DNA of 64,000 bases from Emydura subglobosa (Eukaryota; Chordata; Testudines; Chelidae). Position numbers and translations under genes: made by a program. Of this stretch, positions 21,331 through 31,405 are shown in pieces. Each line of letters opens with the position of its first letter. The stretch's first letter is position 1. Under the pieces are notes generated by a model that saw only the letters and a list, made by a program, of their open reading frames with translations, searched no databases and was not told the origin of the DNA. Location: positions 3,038,001 to 3,102,000 of the forward strand of contig ML680098.1 in assembly GCA_007922225.1 (NCBI GenBank), read 5' to 3'.

Positions 21331-22645
21331 GTTTCAAGAGCTTCACGTGCACCCATGCAAGCATCTAGAATTCTGAAATTCAGAGGAGTGCATACTTAGG
21401 GGAAGGGTAATTGGTGGCAGTGTAAATGCAAGCCAGTTAAATTTAATTTACTACTGTAAACTGTATTAATTGATTTATTGACGTGGTTGTGACATTTTAA
21501 TTCATCTCAGTATGTTATATCATGCTTTTTAAGTAGTTAAGTAAAGATGCATTAACTCTAAGTGTACACTGGTTCTATATTGTTTATAATTGGTACTTTT
21601 GAGTTAGACCCATTGCATAGATTAGCTCAGGTTTATTCCTGGAGGCTCCCAAGGCATGCCAGTGAGTGTATACAGGGCCCAGCCAGGTGCAGGCACTACC
21701 AGGATTAGTTTCCTTTATAAGTAAAAGGACTGTAGCAGAGAGGTGAATAGATGATTCCCACCTATCCAACATCATCACTGGGATACTCAGAAGAGTATCT
21801 TCTCACCCAGATCTTACTTAGTAGAGCCTTTCCTTAAATTACTCAACCTTTAGTATCAGCTCTTCTCTCAATGTCCCTTTATGCTTTGACTTTGGTCTGC
21901 TAATGGGTTTATCCTAGGACAGGTTCTTTCTCTGCACTGCACTGCAGTACTGTGTGATATATAGCAGAAGTGAAAACTTAATAAACTTCTCCCACTGGTG
22001 TTGTAGTCCCTACCAGATCTGATGTGAAGCCAAAAGCAAGTTTTAAGATCCCAGATGCGTATTGTATGGCTGCTTTAATGGCACAGTGTTGCTTTATGAC
22101 ATCTTAGCTCTACAGGGGAAAAGCAGGAGGAGAATTAAAATAGGTTTGAGGAAGATACTGACTTTCGCCTTAAGAAAACAAGTCAAGAATGATAAAAGTG
22201 CATGTGGCTTTCCTTTATTTGAGTGGTTCTGTAAGTCCAATGAAATGTCTTTCTGAGACAACAGCAATGGAAGGTAGATTACTCTCAGATAGCTCTGTAT
22301 TAATCTTCCTTTTTATCAGTCCACATTGTTTCTGAGATAACAGTTAATGGGGCCAAAACAAAGCATAGCTAATGCAAGTTTTAAAAAAAAGCCTAAGAAA
22401 TAATCATAATTAGAGGGACTAGGTTGAAATTCCCCTTTTGGTTATTTTCAGGTCCCCAAAAGTACAGTTTGTTTTCTTTAAATGAAAAAATGTATTAGAG
22501 TATTAACAGCTTGACAGTATGTCATGTTTTCAAAATGTTGCAAGCTGGTGGGTCTGCCTTTGTCTCAGCATATTGGTACTTTCTCTTCCAGCTTTGGCGG
22601 AAATTAGTAGTAATACTTTGCCACTCACATGCAAGGATTTCAAAG
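21331..22645. other. Unassigned DNA
   Basis: No recognised repeat end or exon. Confidence 0.35.
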
Positions 22646-22790
22646 TACCCGTCTGAGTCTCACAATATACCTGTGAGATAGGTAAGGAGTATCAGACCCG
22701 TTTTACATGGGGGAATGGAGACAAAAGAAGGTTAAGTGACTTCCCCACAGTCATGTAGCACAGTTCTGGCTCTTAGTTCTTACCACAAGA
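22646..22790 (-). mobile_element. MIR-type SINE
   Basis: The reverse complement of the MIR core is visible: 'cctgtgagataggtaaggagtatcagacccgttttacatgggggaatggagac' followed by 'ggttaagtgacttccccacagtcatgtagc', which on the minus strand is the 'gtgactt..ggcaagtcactta..cc..' core. Old and diverged. Confidence 0.7.
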
Positions 22791-22920
22791 CTACATTTCT
22801 AGTCATGAGAGGTGCTTGAAAATAGAAAGATAAAAAGTCACCTGAACTTTGTTGAGTATCAGTACAGATTCAAATTGGGCAAAAGTTCAGGTCAATTCTA
22901 AACCTGTTTTTCCATCTTCA

Positions 22921-23046
22921 GGGCCAGATTCTGACATCTTTACTCACATTATCTTACTCCTCAAGCTACTGCATTTATTTCAGTGGATCTCCTTGAGGAG
23001 TAATGTACAATTCATCATATAAGTTAGGGTGACAGAATCTGGTCCT
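22921..23046. repeat. 126-bp fold-back element
   Basis: The ends GGGCCAGATTCTGACATC and AAGGACCAGATTCTGTCACC (right end read inward) are inverted repeats, and an inner pair TTACTCCTCAAG / CTTGAGGAGTAA is perfect. It belongs with other small fold-backs at 30284 and 54737 by its 'ggccygATTCTs' terminus. Non-coding. Confidence 0.65.
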
Positions 23047-23646
23047 TTAGTACTAGAAGAGAAAAAATGGGAAGTGCATTCCTATATGAAATCTAAAATA
23101 CATCTAGTACTAGTCATTTATGCTCTTTCTGATTGTCATTCTTATTTATTGTATCAGTAGTTAGCAATAGACTTTTGTGTCTCTGAGTTCAGTCCCAAAT
23201 TCTCCAAAGCTATTCTCAAATCAAATTCAGGGATACATTCTGGGCTTGTCCTATGCTGGGGCACTAGGGTTTGGGGTCCTGGAAGAGGGTCCTTAGAGCA
23301 CATAGATGCAGGACTTTAGGAAGCTCTGCAGGATATCAGCAGAGCACAAGGAGAGTCAGCTGGTACACCCTGAGCTACTCCAAAGCTCCCAAGGAGGAGA
23401 GCCAGCCACAGTGGAAGAGTGAGTCTTACCTGCTGCTAGTAGCATCAGGAAGGCAATGTGAACTTCACACTTCTCATTAGGAGGTGTAAAAAGTGCTGTG
23501 TAGCACCTTCCCCCAGTGCTTCCTGATACTTTGTCCCCATTGTCTGCCCTGTGCAAATAGAATGCACCTCTGCTTGGCTACTGCTGCTGGCCAGGTACAC
23601 CTTCATGCTTACCCTAGGGGCAAAAAGGAATAATGGTCCAAAACCC
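23047..23646. other. Unassigned DNA
   Basis: No gene or repeat boundary recognised; overlapping short frames at 23271-23556 on opposite strands are not supported. Confidence 0.35.
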
Positions 23647-23712
23647 CAAAGATATTTAGGCTCCTAACTTCCTAATTGAAATCAATGGAAATTAGGAGCC
23701 TAAATACCTTTG
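23647..23712. repeat. 66-bp near-perfect fold-back
   Basis: CAAAGATATTTAGGCTCCTAA at the left pairs with the right end read inward, CAAAGGTATTTAGGCTCCTAA, with a single mismatch. The loop is 'cttcctaattgaaatcaatggaa'-sized. The 'atttaggcNcctaa' arm is a hallmark of a short MITE family whose pieces also lie near 3503, 10460 and 46720. Confidence 0.7.
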
Positions 23713-24670
23713 TGGGTCTGGACCAATCTGTCTCTCAGACTATGATGGGCTGTTCGTTTCCAAATGCAGAAACGTTACAATGGAAATGAAAGGCTGATTA
23801 ATTTTCTCCATTGAAAAATTCAGTAAAATTGTGTGCACACACTAAGGGATAGAGAACACCTTTCATGATGGGAGGTACATTTCAAAGAGATATTACAGAA
23901 AGCAAGCCATGCTAAAGTCTTGCAATGGTGCATGCTACTCCCATTAATGTTCTAGTGGATCGACGGCTGCCAGTAGTAAGGATTAGAAAGTACTCTTTTT
24001 TTGGCTTTCTTCTGCAATGATCAGCAACAATATAAAATATTTTGCAGATCTCAACAGAGACAGGAAAATGGATAGGAAGCCAAAAGCAATGTTTATTTCT
24101 GTATTCATGTTTTCACCAATAGCTTAGTTACTTGCAGTTTGTTTAATTTACTTCAGACTTCAAGAGAGAACACGGTCACCTGTCTACCTAAAATTAGCTT
24201 CTTTTTTTCCTATTTGAATGCCAAGTTTAAAAACAAAAGCTTCCCTTAGTTCTGAATTATAGCTCCATACTGCTCTTGTTGCCAAGACAACTCTGACAAA
24301 TACTCACTCTTAGAATTACCCATTATCGGCATAAAAGGATTTCCCAGATATAATGTTCAAGATGAATTGATTGCAAAAGGAAATATAAAGAGAATTCCCT
24401 TGCATTTTTCCATACATTGTCAAATTCGTTGATTAGGGGGTAATTATTCCCCAAACACCACCCCTGTAGTTCTGTAGTAACCATCTCTGGCCTGATGCAT
24501 GTTGTCATTTGGCTAATATACAAGGAAGGAAATTATGTGAATTTTCTCTAGTGTTTGTAGAGTAAAAAAAGTGACAGGATCTATTTTTGTATGCATATTT
24601 TCCATTACAGAAACGTATGCCCTCAACGTTGCTCAGAAATCTAGTCTGTCCCTAACTGATTCCTTCAGAG
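23713..24670. other. Unassigned AT-rich DNA
   Basis: No recognised feature until the target duplication of the next hAT element. Confidence 0.35.
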
Positions 24671-25020
24671 CAGGGCCATCCCTAGGGGTGGTGCAGGGTC
24701 TGGGGCGGAAAAGGCTGCTGCTGGGCTGGGACCCCGGGACACAGGCAGGTTGCAGGTGGCTGCCACCCGACTTCCATCCTGGATCTCAGGGCATGGGAGG
24801 CTGCTGCTGGGTTCCCAGCCAGGATGCAGGAGGCCGCCGCCTGGCTTCCTGAGACACAAGTGGCTGCCGCCCACCTCCCAGCTGAGAGCAGGGACCAGGA
24901 TGTGGATGGCTGCCTCCCAGAACACGTGGGCTTGCGGGACTGGGGAACCAGCGCGGGGTCCCCCAAAGTGTGGGGCCTGGGGCGTTCACCCCTATTCGCC
25001 CTACTCTAGGGACAGCTCTG
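24671..25020. mobile_element. GC-rich nonautonomous hAT element with 8-bp target duplication
   Basis: Ends are inverted repeats: CAGGGCCATCCCTAGGGGTGG (left, 24671) against CAGAGCTGTCCCTAGAGTAGG (right end read inward). The flanks CTTCAGAG (24663-24670) and CTTCAGTG (25021-25028) agree at seven of eight bases. The GC-rich interior with repeated 'ggctgctgctgg / ggcagccgcc' words produces several overlapping open frames on both strands, none of them a gene. Confidence 0.8.
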
Positions 25021-25217
25021 CTTCAGTGTGACTTCTCTTCATCCAATGCAGCAATATGTTAACTGCCATGTTTGAAAAGTTTCTTAAGCCAAACAGACAA
25101 ATTAACTGGATTTTTGTTATTTTTTTAAACTTTGTGTTTACATCTTTCTTTCTTGGCACTGCACTTAGGCCACCTCTATGCAGGCAACCATTACTGACAC
25201 TGGTTCAACACCAAACA
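25021..25217. other. Spacer between two hAT-type elements
   Basis: AT-rich, nothing recognised. Confidence 0.35.
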
Positions 25218-25511
25218 CAGTGATCCTCAGACTGTGGCTTATAAGCTGCAGGGGGCTCTTTAATGTGTCTCCTGAAGTTCTTTGCAGCACATTGTATTAA
25301 AGCACTGAGTGATGTAATTATTAACCAGTCAGGGTGCTTTTACTATGTTATTAACCAATTGTAGTTGATAAAATAATAATACTTGATCAGTCATTTTGCT
25401 GTGTGAATAATATATATATGTTTAAAAAAATACCAAATGAAATAAATCCTTTTCACATGCCTGTGGCTCTTTTGGGTAATGCTGATCACTAATTTGGCTC
25501 CTGAACCACTG
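25218..25511. mobile_element. hAT-type element, diverged
   Basis: The left end CAGTGATCCTCAGACTGTGGCT and the right end read inward, CAGTGGTTCAGGAGCC, share the CAGTGRTYC hAT-like terminus. The internal words 'gctgcagggggctctttaatgtgtct' and 'gtggctcttttgggtaatgctgatcactaatttggctcctgaacc' recur in turtle repeats. The flanking 8-mers do not match, so target duplication is not supported. Confidence 0.5.
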
Positions 25512-25828
25512 AGGTCTGAGTGTTAGCAACTTTGGGAGCCCTAGTGTAGACAGACCACTAGCTCCTACTGCTTCTTTAACCAATGCATCAATTAGACCTC
25601 CCTGTTCATCCTCTGATTCATGAACTTCTATTTGTTGTTGGGTTTTTATCATGGTTAAAGGATTATTTTTCAATCAAGAAGCAGAAATCCTAGCATGTGA
25701 CTGAGGTGACTAATCACACACCATCAACAGTGAATAGGAAATAAGCATGCCACCCTAATTCTCATTTACACTCAGGTCTCTGTGTACCACTCTGGCAATG
25801 TAAAGAGGCCATAAAGTGGGTGTAAACT

Positions 25829-26220
25829 AGAGGTGATCAGGAACAAATATCTTTGAATTTTTCCACAGAAAATTGAGTTTTTGGTGAAAAATAAAAACCG
25901 GAAATAGTTCAGCTGAAAACTGATGTATCTGCTGAAAACACGGTGTATCGTGTATCACGGTGTATCATGGAAGATGTAGTCCAGCTGATGATCCCAGCCC
26001 ATTGAGGAGAACAAGACCGTAGGGCACATGAACTAGAATTCCTGTGAGGCACCATGACAGCATTTAAGAATCATAATATTTCATTTTTTGGGTGTTTGGT
26101 TTTTTTGTACAAAAAATCAAAATTGCCTGCAGAAAACAGATATTTCCCCCCCAATTTGTTTAAATGAACTCCCATTTCTATTAAATAAAACAGTTTTGAT
26201 GGAAAATTTTCAATCAACCC
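25829..26220. repeat. Probable fold-back MITE
   Basis: A left part 'tttgaatttttccacagaaaattgagtttttggtgaaaaa' and a right part 'gttttgatggaaaattttcaatcaaccc' are roughly inverted around about 390 bp. The centre holds 'gaagatgtagtccagctgatgatcccagcccattgaggaga', a text I associate with a common sauropsid repeat. Limits are approximate. Confidence 0.35.
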
Positions 26221-26359
26221 AAGTGGAAACCTCTTTACTCAGCCAGAGTAGTGTAAAAGAGCCTTAGTGTAAATAAGAACAAAGCCAAAAGTGAACATAG
26301 GCTAAAATTTGTTTAACAAAAACTATTCGGTCAATGGCTACAAATAATAAATGCATTTG

Positions 26360-26720
26360 TGGCTGTAAAAGGGTGGTCTGTCCCTTTAAGGCCAAGGGGC
26401 CTGGGACCACCTAGCCCTGTTCAGTTGTCAGACACAGGTAGGACCAGGTGATTATACAAGCCAGCAAGTGGCTCAGTTGAAGAGAGCTGTAAGAAGGAAG
26501 TTGGCCCTTAAGGCTGGCCTTGAGTGCAGGGAAGAAAAGAACAAGGGGAATGGCCTCTGGCCCCCTGTGGCTTGCTTGGTTCAGGGAAATAGCTTTATTT
26601 TGGTGCTAATTTGTGAGTCTTATGTTTGGAGAATGAAACTATGCCCTGAAAGAAGGACCTGAATGGACTCTGGGTGTGGTGTCCTTCCTGGCTGGGGAGA
26701 CAAAGAATCAGCCTACAGAG
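26360..26720 (+). mobile_element. LTR-like fragment, tentative
   Basis: It begins near 'gggtggtctgtccctttaaggcc', and continues with 'ggaccaggtgattatacaagccagcaagtggctcag' and '...gccctgaaagaaggacctgaatggactctgggtgtggtgt'. These resemble LTR promoter-downstream texture of reptile endogenous elements. No paired LTR or coding motif seen; the open frames at 26468-27035 have no domain. Confidence 0.3.
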
Positions 26721-28862
26721 GAAATCAGGGTTGGTTTGAGAATGACTCACAAACACATAGCAAGCCTACATTGTCCAATAATTTATTTGCAACGAATATT
26801 TCTCCCAGTGATTGCAGGGAGTCAAAGGTGGGAAAAGGAGATAAAGGAAGCAGCTGGGAGCACAATGTGTTTCCTACCCAACCTGCTTACCTTTCTACGG
26901 ATGTTGGGGTGCTGCAATGACAAAAACAGTAATTTTTACAAAGGCACAAATCCACACCAGTATAACTGTCTAGTTTTCCAAATACATTTCCATACCACTC
27001 ATTTAGGAGGGATGAAGGGCTGTACAATACAATGATTAATTGAAGATTCTGCTTTCATGTGAGCACAGTTTAGAGTTGAGCTCTCCCTCTCTTGTAGAAA
27101 AACTTACAGACATATTTGGGTAAAGTAACCAGCATTTAAGAAGGTTAATAAGAGGATCTTGGCCACAGTGAGTTATTCTACCCTGTAAGAATATCTTGTT
27201 ATCTGTTGAGTTCCATCAGCCTATTTATGTTTCCTTCCAAGAAGAAATTCTTCAAAATTAGCATACAGTATTTATAACTCATTCTCAGAGGTGCTATGTC
27301 ACATGCTCTCTACAGCTCTTCATTTGTATCTGATGTGAAATGTTTAAACCTCCATTAGGCTACAAAATAGTTCATTAACTGCGGTGATATAAAACGACTC
27401 ATACCCACACAAATTTTATTCAATAAATACGTAAAGGGAGTTTCATTTTTTGCTAGGGAGTGAGTGGGGTGGCTCTAATAAATCTGAGTGTGGCCAAAGC
27501 TAGGCTAGATAGAGTTCTGAGGATCCACAAGATTTTGCCCCCTCTCTGAACAGTCCCCAAATCTTCCTAGCAGGAAGACATTGATAAGATTCTCTAGATA
27601 GCCTGTCAAGGAGCAGGAGGTTGAACATCAAACTCAAACTGCCTTTGTGCCAGCGCAAAGAATTAGTGGTAGGCAAAAAGAACATTTTTTTTATTTTAAG
27701 CAATTTTTCTCTGATGCGGAGTCCTTTTTTTTAATACAGAATAGCTTGCTGGAAAAAGTAAAAGCCACAGCTTTTAGAATTGGCACTACATACTCATCTG
27801 TAGTGGGTACTGTAAAAAATAAATAAATAAATTGAAATCCATCTTCCCTCCTTCCCCCCACACACCCTTTGTTGACGTTCCCCTTCTTCTGAGAGACAAA
27901 GTGGCACTAGTGGGAAAACATTAACAGAGTTGCGGTATTGGATTTCTATTATTGCATTTCTCAATCAAATTTATACATGGGGAGGTTCAGGATTGCTTTT
28001 TGCCCTTCTACTCATTTGTTAACTAGATGACAACTGGCTTAATGGAAAACTCAATATAAACTTCAGAATTAACCAAAATGATGATGCTTTTGCTGGATTT
28101 CCTGGTATTCTTGGGAGCTGTGTGTTAAATGCATGCAAGTGATGCATGCAGCCTTTTTCCTTCTCTGTGACAGGGGACGTCCCATGATATTGGCAGGCTC
28201 ATTCTGTTGCATTTGAATGGGACTGCAGTGATATAGCTGGAACACATCATGTTGTATGCAGGGAAACTCAATGCAGGCAGGAATTCATGTATATCAACAG
28301 GATTCTAGTGACTTTTACAGAGTCCTTGCAAAAGCCTTAGCCTTAGCTTAGTACTTTTAGTGAGCTTCATTGTAGATTCTTAGTTAGGCAAACAAAAGTG
28401 AGGTTGTGGGGAGACAATAAGTATCTTTAAATGTGTGGAGGACATGGGGTATGGAACATATCCTGATGAATTGGTCTTTTCAATTAAGCCTGTCCTAAAT
28501 AAGTGTGTTCATATGTGTTTAAGTGTTATTACATACAAACTGCTATTTTAACATTACCCACCAAGAAGAACACATGTTTGACAGATCCCAGTCATTCAGA
28601 AAATATCCATTGTTTATCCTTCTTGACTCTGAATGACCACTGGAAAGAATTCTCTCAGTTCAATGTAAAGTGGTCAATGGTCTTGTTCAACTCTGCCACC
28701 ACCAGCAGTTCTGCGATAACTCATTGGCATACACTGGCCTCGCATGTTAAAAATTAAAAAATAATAACTGTGAACTGTGATAACCAGCAAAAGCATTATG
28801 ATAGACTTACAGATTGGCACAACTTTTGATTTACTCCAGCCTACTTTGAGACTGTAATTCAG
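26721..28862. other. Unassigned DNA with an AAAT microsatellite
   Basis: About 2.1 kb with no recognised gene or repeat boundary, apart from (AAAT)n at 27817-27832. Short frames are fortuitous. Confidence 0.35.
27817..27832. repeat. (AAAT)n microsatellite
   Basis: Four AAAT units after a short A run. Confidence 0.85.
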
Positions 28863-28870
28863 GAGTTTTC

Positions 28871-29629
28871 AGATAGGCCAACTCTCACAAATTTATCGTG
28901 AGGGACCACAATTTTGAGGTAAAATTCAGATTTGAGAGTTCTATCTCAAGATCATGAGTGAGGCTGAATTTTACTTCAAAATCACTGTCAGTCCTGCAAG
29001 GAGGAGCTCCCTCTGTCAGCCCCATAATGAGGGGCTCCCACAGGCAGCAGGGCTCCCATTGTCAACCTGGGAAGTGGGAGAGGTGACCCCACTGCAGCCC
29101 CCCAGGCATACGGAGAGTGAAGAACCCTAAAGAGGAGCAGGGGTGAGGCTGGAAGGCCTGAACTCTGGCCTGGGGGCTGAAGTGAAGAGGATTGAGGCTG
29201 ATGAGGTTGGGGGAGCTGTATTGATGGTGGGTTCTGAGCAGATGGGGTGAATTCTGGGAGGATGAACTGAGGGCAGTGGAGGTCTGAATTGATGGGGTGG
29301 TGATGGAGTCTGGGGGACTGAACTGAGGGGAGCTGACTTGAGGAGGGTTGGGTGAGGTCAGAACTAATGGGGGCTGGGGAACAGAATTGCTGGGCAGGAG
29401 ATGGGCAGATGTGGGGGTGAGACTCCTGCAGCGGGGCCCAAATCACCTTATACAGTACATGTAGGAGAGCAGGCAACACTAATTGTCACATGCACATGCC
29501 CTGGGGATGGGCAGGGGGAGTTCAAAAATCAAGAGACTAACCTAACAAAATCTCATGACTTTTTGGGCCCATCTTATGATTTCTGGGGGTCCAACTCATG
29601 ATTTTTGATCTTTGGAAGTTGGCAATACT
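28871..29629. mobile_element. hAT-like element with internal G-rich degenerate tandem repeats
   Basis: Flanks GAGTTTTC (28863-28870) and GAGTTCTC (29630-29637) match at seven of eight bases. The termini AGATAGGCCAACTCTC and AGTATTGCCAACTTCC (right end read inward) share the GCCAACT block. Subterminal parts contain the inverted 'catgatttt' words. The centre (about 29090-29400) is a degenerate G-rich repeat of 'ggggctgaactgag/gatgg' units. Because of its strand bias the minus strand stays open for 163 codons (28988-29479) as a Pro/Ser/Gln-rich frame; I regard that frame as a by-product. Confidence 0.6.
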
Positions 29630-29637
29630 GAGTTCTC

Positions 29638-30283
29638 TATTTCTCTGCTGTACAGAGTCAGATTCACAGTTCATTTCTCAGAGAAGCTGTGGAGTTGTGA
29701 ATTACCAGAACAGTGATTCTTTATCTTGAAACTTCAGGCAAAGGAATTAATCCTCAAAGCAGTTGTATTCCAGGGGAGGGGAAGAAAGAAGCATTATAAT
29801 TGCCTGATACCATCACAAGTGGCTGCATGGGTTACCATAAAAATAGGTCATCTGTTTTGGGAAAGCCAGAGGAGACTAATAAAAAGGAAAGGGATAAGAA
29901 AGAGAGAACTATGAGCATGCAACTTGTGATGACAGACGCCTTTAGGTATGGTAAAAGCAAAATGATGGGCAATGGCATTGTCCTTATCAAATTTGCCCTA
30001 TTATAAATCAAGAGAGGATTTTGCTCAACAAACTCAGCCTAAAATTTGAGGACTAACCCATGTTCTTCCAGTCTCTTACAGGATAAGGATCCTGCCTCTT
30101 GAGCTAGTTGACAGCTTGCTGATCATGTGAGGCAAAACAGAATCCAATCTGCACTTGCCCTGCTGCATTGACTGTGAAGTGCTGACACCTGTAAAACTCC
30201 AACTGGCTTCAGTGGGAAATTGCCAGAGCGAAGACTGAATAAAGCCTTTAGGTTTTAGCCCTAGCAGAAGACTCCATTCTACA
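29638..30283. other. Unassigned DNA
   Basis: Nothing recognised. Confidence 0.35.
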
Positions 30284-30400
30284 TTGGGCCTAATTCTCCA
30301 GCCCATGACACCACATTTAGAAGCCTTTGGAGTTACAAAGCAGACATTTTCAGTCAATGGAGATACACTGGTGTAAACAGAACAACGAATGAGGCCCATG
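30284..30400. repeat. Small fold-back element
   Basis: Left end TTGGGCCTAATTCTCC and right end read inward CATGGGCCTCATTCG are inverted repeats; centre contains 'tggagatacactggtgtaaac'. Same family type as 22921 and 54737. Confidence 0.5.
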
Positions 30401-31334
30401 GTGTGTAAACACAATGGTTTCTAAATCAAATGCTTTGCTAAGTTTTCTGTGAAATGACAGCAGCTCTTTAAGATTAGCTTTGGTAGCTAAGCAACCCTAA
30501 GGTGCTTAGTGCCTGACACCCAGTCAAATGGATGTGAGGGCTCTCACCTGCAGGATGTGCCACAGCATGGAACTTCCAGTTCTCCCCCCCTCCTGCAGGA
30601 GGCAGCACTGGAACTACAGAGGGTTAGATGATGTGTAGCGTTGCCCAAGGAAGCCATATGTAGGGCACTATGACAACTTTTATTGGTCCTGCAAATCCCA
30701 AGATTTGCTTCATGTTGCATTATGCTACAGGTCCATGAATGCCATCTATTGGCACCTTTCAAGTAACTAGCTGACTAATATACAGCACACATGGAGGGCA
30801 ACTTCAAACAGATGGCACTTCAGTGCACCAGCTGCACAGCTATTCTGCTGCCTGAGGAATAGGGTTCCTTATCGTCTCCTTTGTCAGCCTGTAGAGGTAC
30901 CGAGCCCGCTACACAGGTTGGATGCTGACTCTCTAGACATGGTTCTTAGTTTAAAGAAAGTGCTACTAAGTTAATTTTATTTCCTTTCTCTCTCAGTCCA
31001 TGCAAATTCTTTTCAGTGGTAAGTTTGTCTTATTTACCTAGAAACACACAAATACATCCTGTTTGATGCCTGTTGTCTCCTAAACACAGTACAGAGCAGG
31101 TCCATGAAATCAGTAACATGTCAATTATATGTTTGTAACTTTACTCTGTCACAGTCAGAACCGACTTTGTCGTGGTTTTTCTCTCAGATATGCAGTAACA
31201 AAGATCTGCACACTACAAGAGATTAGCAAAATATGATAAATAAACAGTGTTTAACTGACGTTGAAAAATCTAACCCACTTAACCAACACATCCATCACCA
31301 AACAGAATGCAAGAGAGGCAGAGTGCTAAAGAAA
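30401..31334. other. Unassigned DNA
   Basis: No gene or repeat recognised. Confidence 0.35.
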
Positions 31335-31405
31335 GGGACAGTATGGTGTAGTGGTTCTGTTCCTGGTTCTACCACTGATTTGCTGCAGGACCTGATTTTG
31401 CACAA
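31335..31405 (+). mobile_element. MIR-type SINE, 5' half
   Basis: 'ggacagtatggtgtagtggttctgttcctggttctaccactgatttgctgcaggacct' follows the MIR head and core start, then the similarity fades before the tail. Confidence 0.5.

Noticed and set aside
24571..25031. Cluster of six overlapping frames on both strands
   Set aside because: Product of the GC-rich hAT MITE at 24671-25020.
28988..29479. 163-codon minus-strand open frame, Pro/Ser/Gln-rich
   Set aside because: It lies wholly inside a transposable element and translates a degenerate G-rich repeat; no domain or splice context.
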